DNA of 5,982 bases from NCBI GenBank assembly GCA_003476705.1, contig DMVM01000052.1, positions 1 through 5,982 of the forward strand. The letters run 5' to 3'. The DNA comes from Coprothermobacter sp. (lineage in GTDB: Bacteria > Coprothermobacterota > Coprothermobacteria > Coprothermobacterales > Coprothermobacteraceae). Under the pieces are notes generated by a model. It saw only the letters and a program-made list of their open reading frames with translations, made no database searches and was not told where the DNA came from. Made by a program: the position numbers and the translations under genes. Shown here piece after piece: positions 5,197-5,982 of this stretch. Numbering within the stretch: the first letter of the stretch is position 1; the number at the start of each line of letters is the position of its first letter.

Positions 5197-5616
5197 ATGA
5201 AAGTTCACATTGTAGCAGTAGGAAAGCTGAAAAATGGGTATGTAGTCGAAGGTGTAAAAGACTACTACGAGCGCATTAAACATTACATACCAATAACTAT
5301 GGTGGAGACAAAACAAGAAAACCCATTCAACTTAATTACTAAAGAGGGGTTTCACATAGTATTGGACGCCCAAGGTAAGTTAATGACATCGGAAGAGTTT
5401 GCTTCTTTCATTGGAGATCTGCTCACCACTCAATCAAATGATGTCTATTTCTATATCGGTGGGCCAGAAGGTTTTTCTGAAGCGTTCAAGGATAATGCAC
5501 AAATGCGAATTTCGCTGTCTCTTATGACATTTCCACACGAACTGGCAAGGTTGTTTTTTCTTGAACAGTTATACCGCGCACTGACGATTATCAAAGGAGA
5601 AAAATACCATAAATAA
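5197..5616 (+). CDS. rlmH: 23S rRNA (pseudouridine1915-N3)-methyltransferase RlmH
   Basis: RlmH is a SPOUT-class, SAM-dependent homodimeric methyltransferase that modifies pseudouridine 1915 in helix 69 of 23S rRNA on the assembled 70S ribosome. Landmarks are all present. MKVHIVAVGKLK starts the protein. IVLDAQGKLMTSEEFAS (54-70) follows, then the SAM-knot glycine loop FYIGGPEGF (85-93). The C-terminal trefoil is SLSLMTFPHELARLFFLEQLYRA (106-128), with the end GEKYHK. At 139 residues it is about 16-20 shorter than usual (E. coli 155). The missing part is in the linker around residues 35-50, away from the knot, so activity is expected. The ATG is fixed by the conserved N-terminus. There is no Shine-Dalgarno site, and a TAAAAT box lies 6 nt upstream, suggesting leaderless initiation. 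It converges on the MIP18-family gene. Confidence 0.96.
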   Translation: MKVHIVAVGKLKNGYVVEGVKDYYERIKHYIPITMVETKQENPFNLITKEGFHIVLDAQGKLMTSEEFASFIGDLLTTQSNDVYFYIGGPEGFSEAFKDNAQMRISLSLMTFPHELARLFFLEQLYRALTIIKGEKYHK

Positions 5617-5622
5617 ACGAAA

Positions 5623-5646
5623 AGAGGCTGCTATTTAGCAGCCTCT
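5623..5646. terminator. Hairpin terminator between the convergent rlmH and MIP18-family genes
   Basis: AGAGGCTGCT (5623-5632) and AGCAGCCTCT (5637-5646) form a perfect 10 bp stem with a 4 nt loop. On the minus strand it is followed by a T-rich stretch (TTTCGTTTATTT), the form expected of an intrinsic terminator for the MIP18-family gene. On plus it begins 7 nt after the rlmH stop but lacks a T-run, so termination in that direction is less certain. The stem and loop include the last codons and stop of the minus-strand gene. Confidence 0.75.
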
Positions 5647-5966
5647 GGGTTCATAATTGCTGGATTGATAAATTCTGGCGTCCATGCAGGTTCAAAAACC
5701 AAGTCTACATTAACCTCAGGCCTTATAGCTAAAGACTTTAGTATTTCTCTAACCTGCGAAACCATGTAATCCATTAAGGGGCATCCTGCAAACGTCATAG
5801 TCATTTTCACATTAACACTTTGATCGGTTACTTCCAAACCATAGATCAGACCAAGATTAACCACGTCAAAGCCAATTTCAGGATCTATGACTCCTTCTAG
5901 TGCCTCAAAAACCTTCATTTCTTCTTCACTTTTCGCATCCTGTTTATATAATGGTTTAAACTCCAC
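5631..5966 (-). CDS. MIP18-family (DUF59) iron-sulfur cluster assembly factor
   Basis: This small protein of the MIP18/PaaD/SufT-like family helps mature or transfer iron-sulfur clusters in the cytoplasm. Numbered from the GTG at 5966 (111 aa), it shows VFEALEGVIDPEIG with D28-P29-E30, then VNLGLIYGLEV (36-46). The hallmark T-x-x-GCP motif follows as TFAGCPLMDYMV (58-69), with the reactive C62. It ends with a VFEPAWTPEF segment (90-99). The start deserves care. An in-frame ATG at 5981 is possible and adds five residues. But that ATG is followed by GGAGGTG (5979-5973), a near-perfect ribosome binding site, 6 nt before GTG at 5966, so the GTG is favoured. The right edge hides whatever lies upstream of 5981. 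No suf or isc gene is visible nearby. The end of the gene is built into the hairpin terminator. Confidence 0.9.
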   Translation of the reverse strand: MEFKPLYKQDAKSEEEMKVFEALEGVIDPEIGFDVVNLGLIYGLEVTDQSVNVKMTMTFAGCPLMDYMVSQVREILKSLAIRPEVNVDLVFEPAWTPEFINPAIMNPEAAK

Positions 5967-5972
5967 TACGTA

Positions 5973-5979
5973 CACCTCC
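5973..5979 (-). promoter_or_regulatory. Ribosome binding site that decides the GTG start of the MIP18-family gene
   Basis: The minus strand reads GGAGGTG, 6 nt before GTG at 5966-5964. It would lie inside the coding region if the upstream ATG at 5981 were used, which argues against that ATG. Confidence 0.65.
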
Positions 5980-5982
5980 ATG

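Noticed and set aside
5189..5200. Three-codon upstream frame ATG AAA GCA TGA overlapping the rlmH start
   Set aside because: Overlaps the putative -10 box, so it would be at or before the transcript 5' end, and has no ribosome binding site; most likely chance.

Overview
The window is 5982 bases of compact bacterial chromosome with roughly mid-40s percent GC. It has very short intergenic gaps, alternative TTG and GTG starts, and a mix of strong Shine-Dalgarno sites and genes with none. The gene content (RlmH, a YprB-type exonuclease, an XapX protein, a CsoR-type repressor, a CNNM/CorC protein, a MIP18-type iron-sulfur factor) suggests a Gram-positive-like or deep-branching, possibly thermophilic bacterium. 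A Coprothermobacter-like lineage comes to mind, but this is an impression from style and cannot be proven from the sequence. No mobile elements, CRISPR arrays, tRNA or rRNA genes are visible.

Left end (1-1145). A minus-strand pair holds the first 21 codons of an unidentified protein that runs off the left edge, preceded by a YprB-like DEDD exonuclease gene. It diverges from a plus-strand gene for a small multi-spanning membrane protein. The two divergent start codons are about 14 bp apart. Neither has a Shine-Dalgarno site, and a symmetric TATGATA element lies between them.

Centre (1105-4757). A four-gene minus-strand operon is read in this order: a CsoR/RcnR/FrmR-family repressor with a TTG start; a membrane-anchored extracytoplasmic protein with a PEGA-like domain and a propeller-like C-terminal half; a ClpP/SDH_sah-fold protein whose usual catalytic serine motif is changed; and a CNNM/CorC (HlyC-type) transporter with DUF21, two CBS domains and a CorC_HlyC domain. 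Junctions are 1 to 22 bp, so cotranscription is likely. The operon's last gene overlaps the small membrane-protein gene tail to tail by 41 bp.

Right end (4758-5982). A divergent promoter region with an inverted repeat separates the repressor from a 53-codon XapX/DUF1427 gene. That gene ends in a long hairpin. Next comes rlmH, another gene without a Shine-Dalgarno site. It converges on a MIP18-family gene, with a hairpin terminator that overlaps the latter's stop codon.

The central operon is the best candidate for an undescribed functional unit: a metal- or thiol-sensing repressor controlling a surface protein, a pseudo-peptidase and a divalent-cation transporter family member. That functional link is inference.
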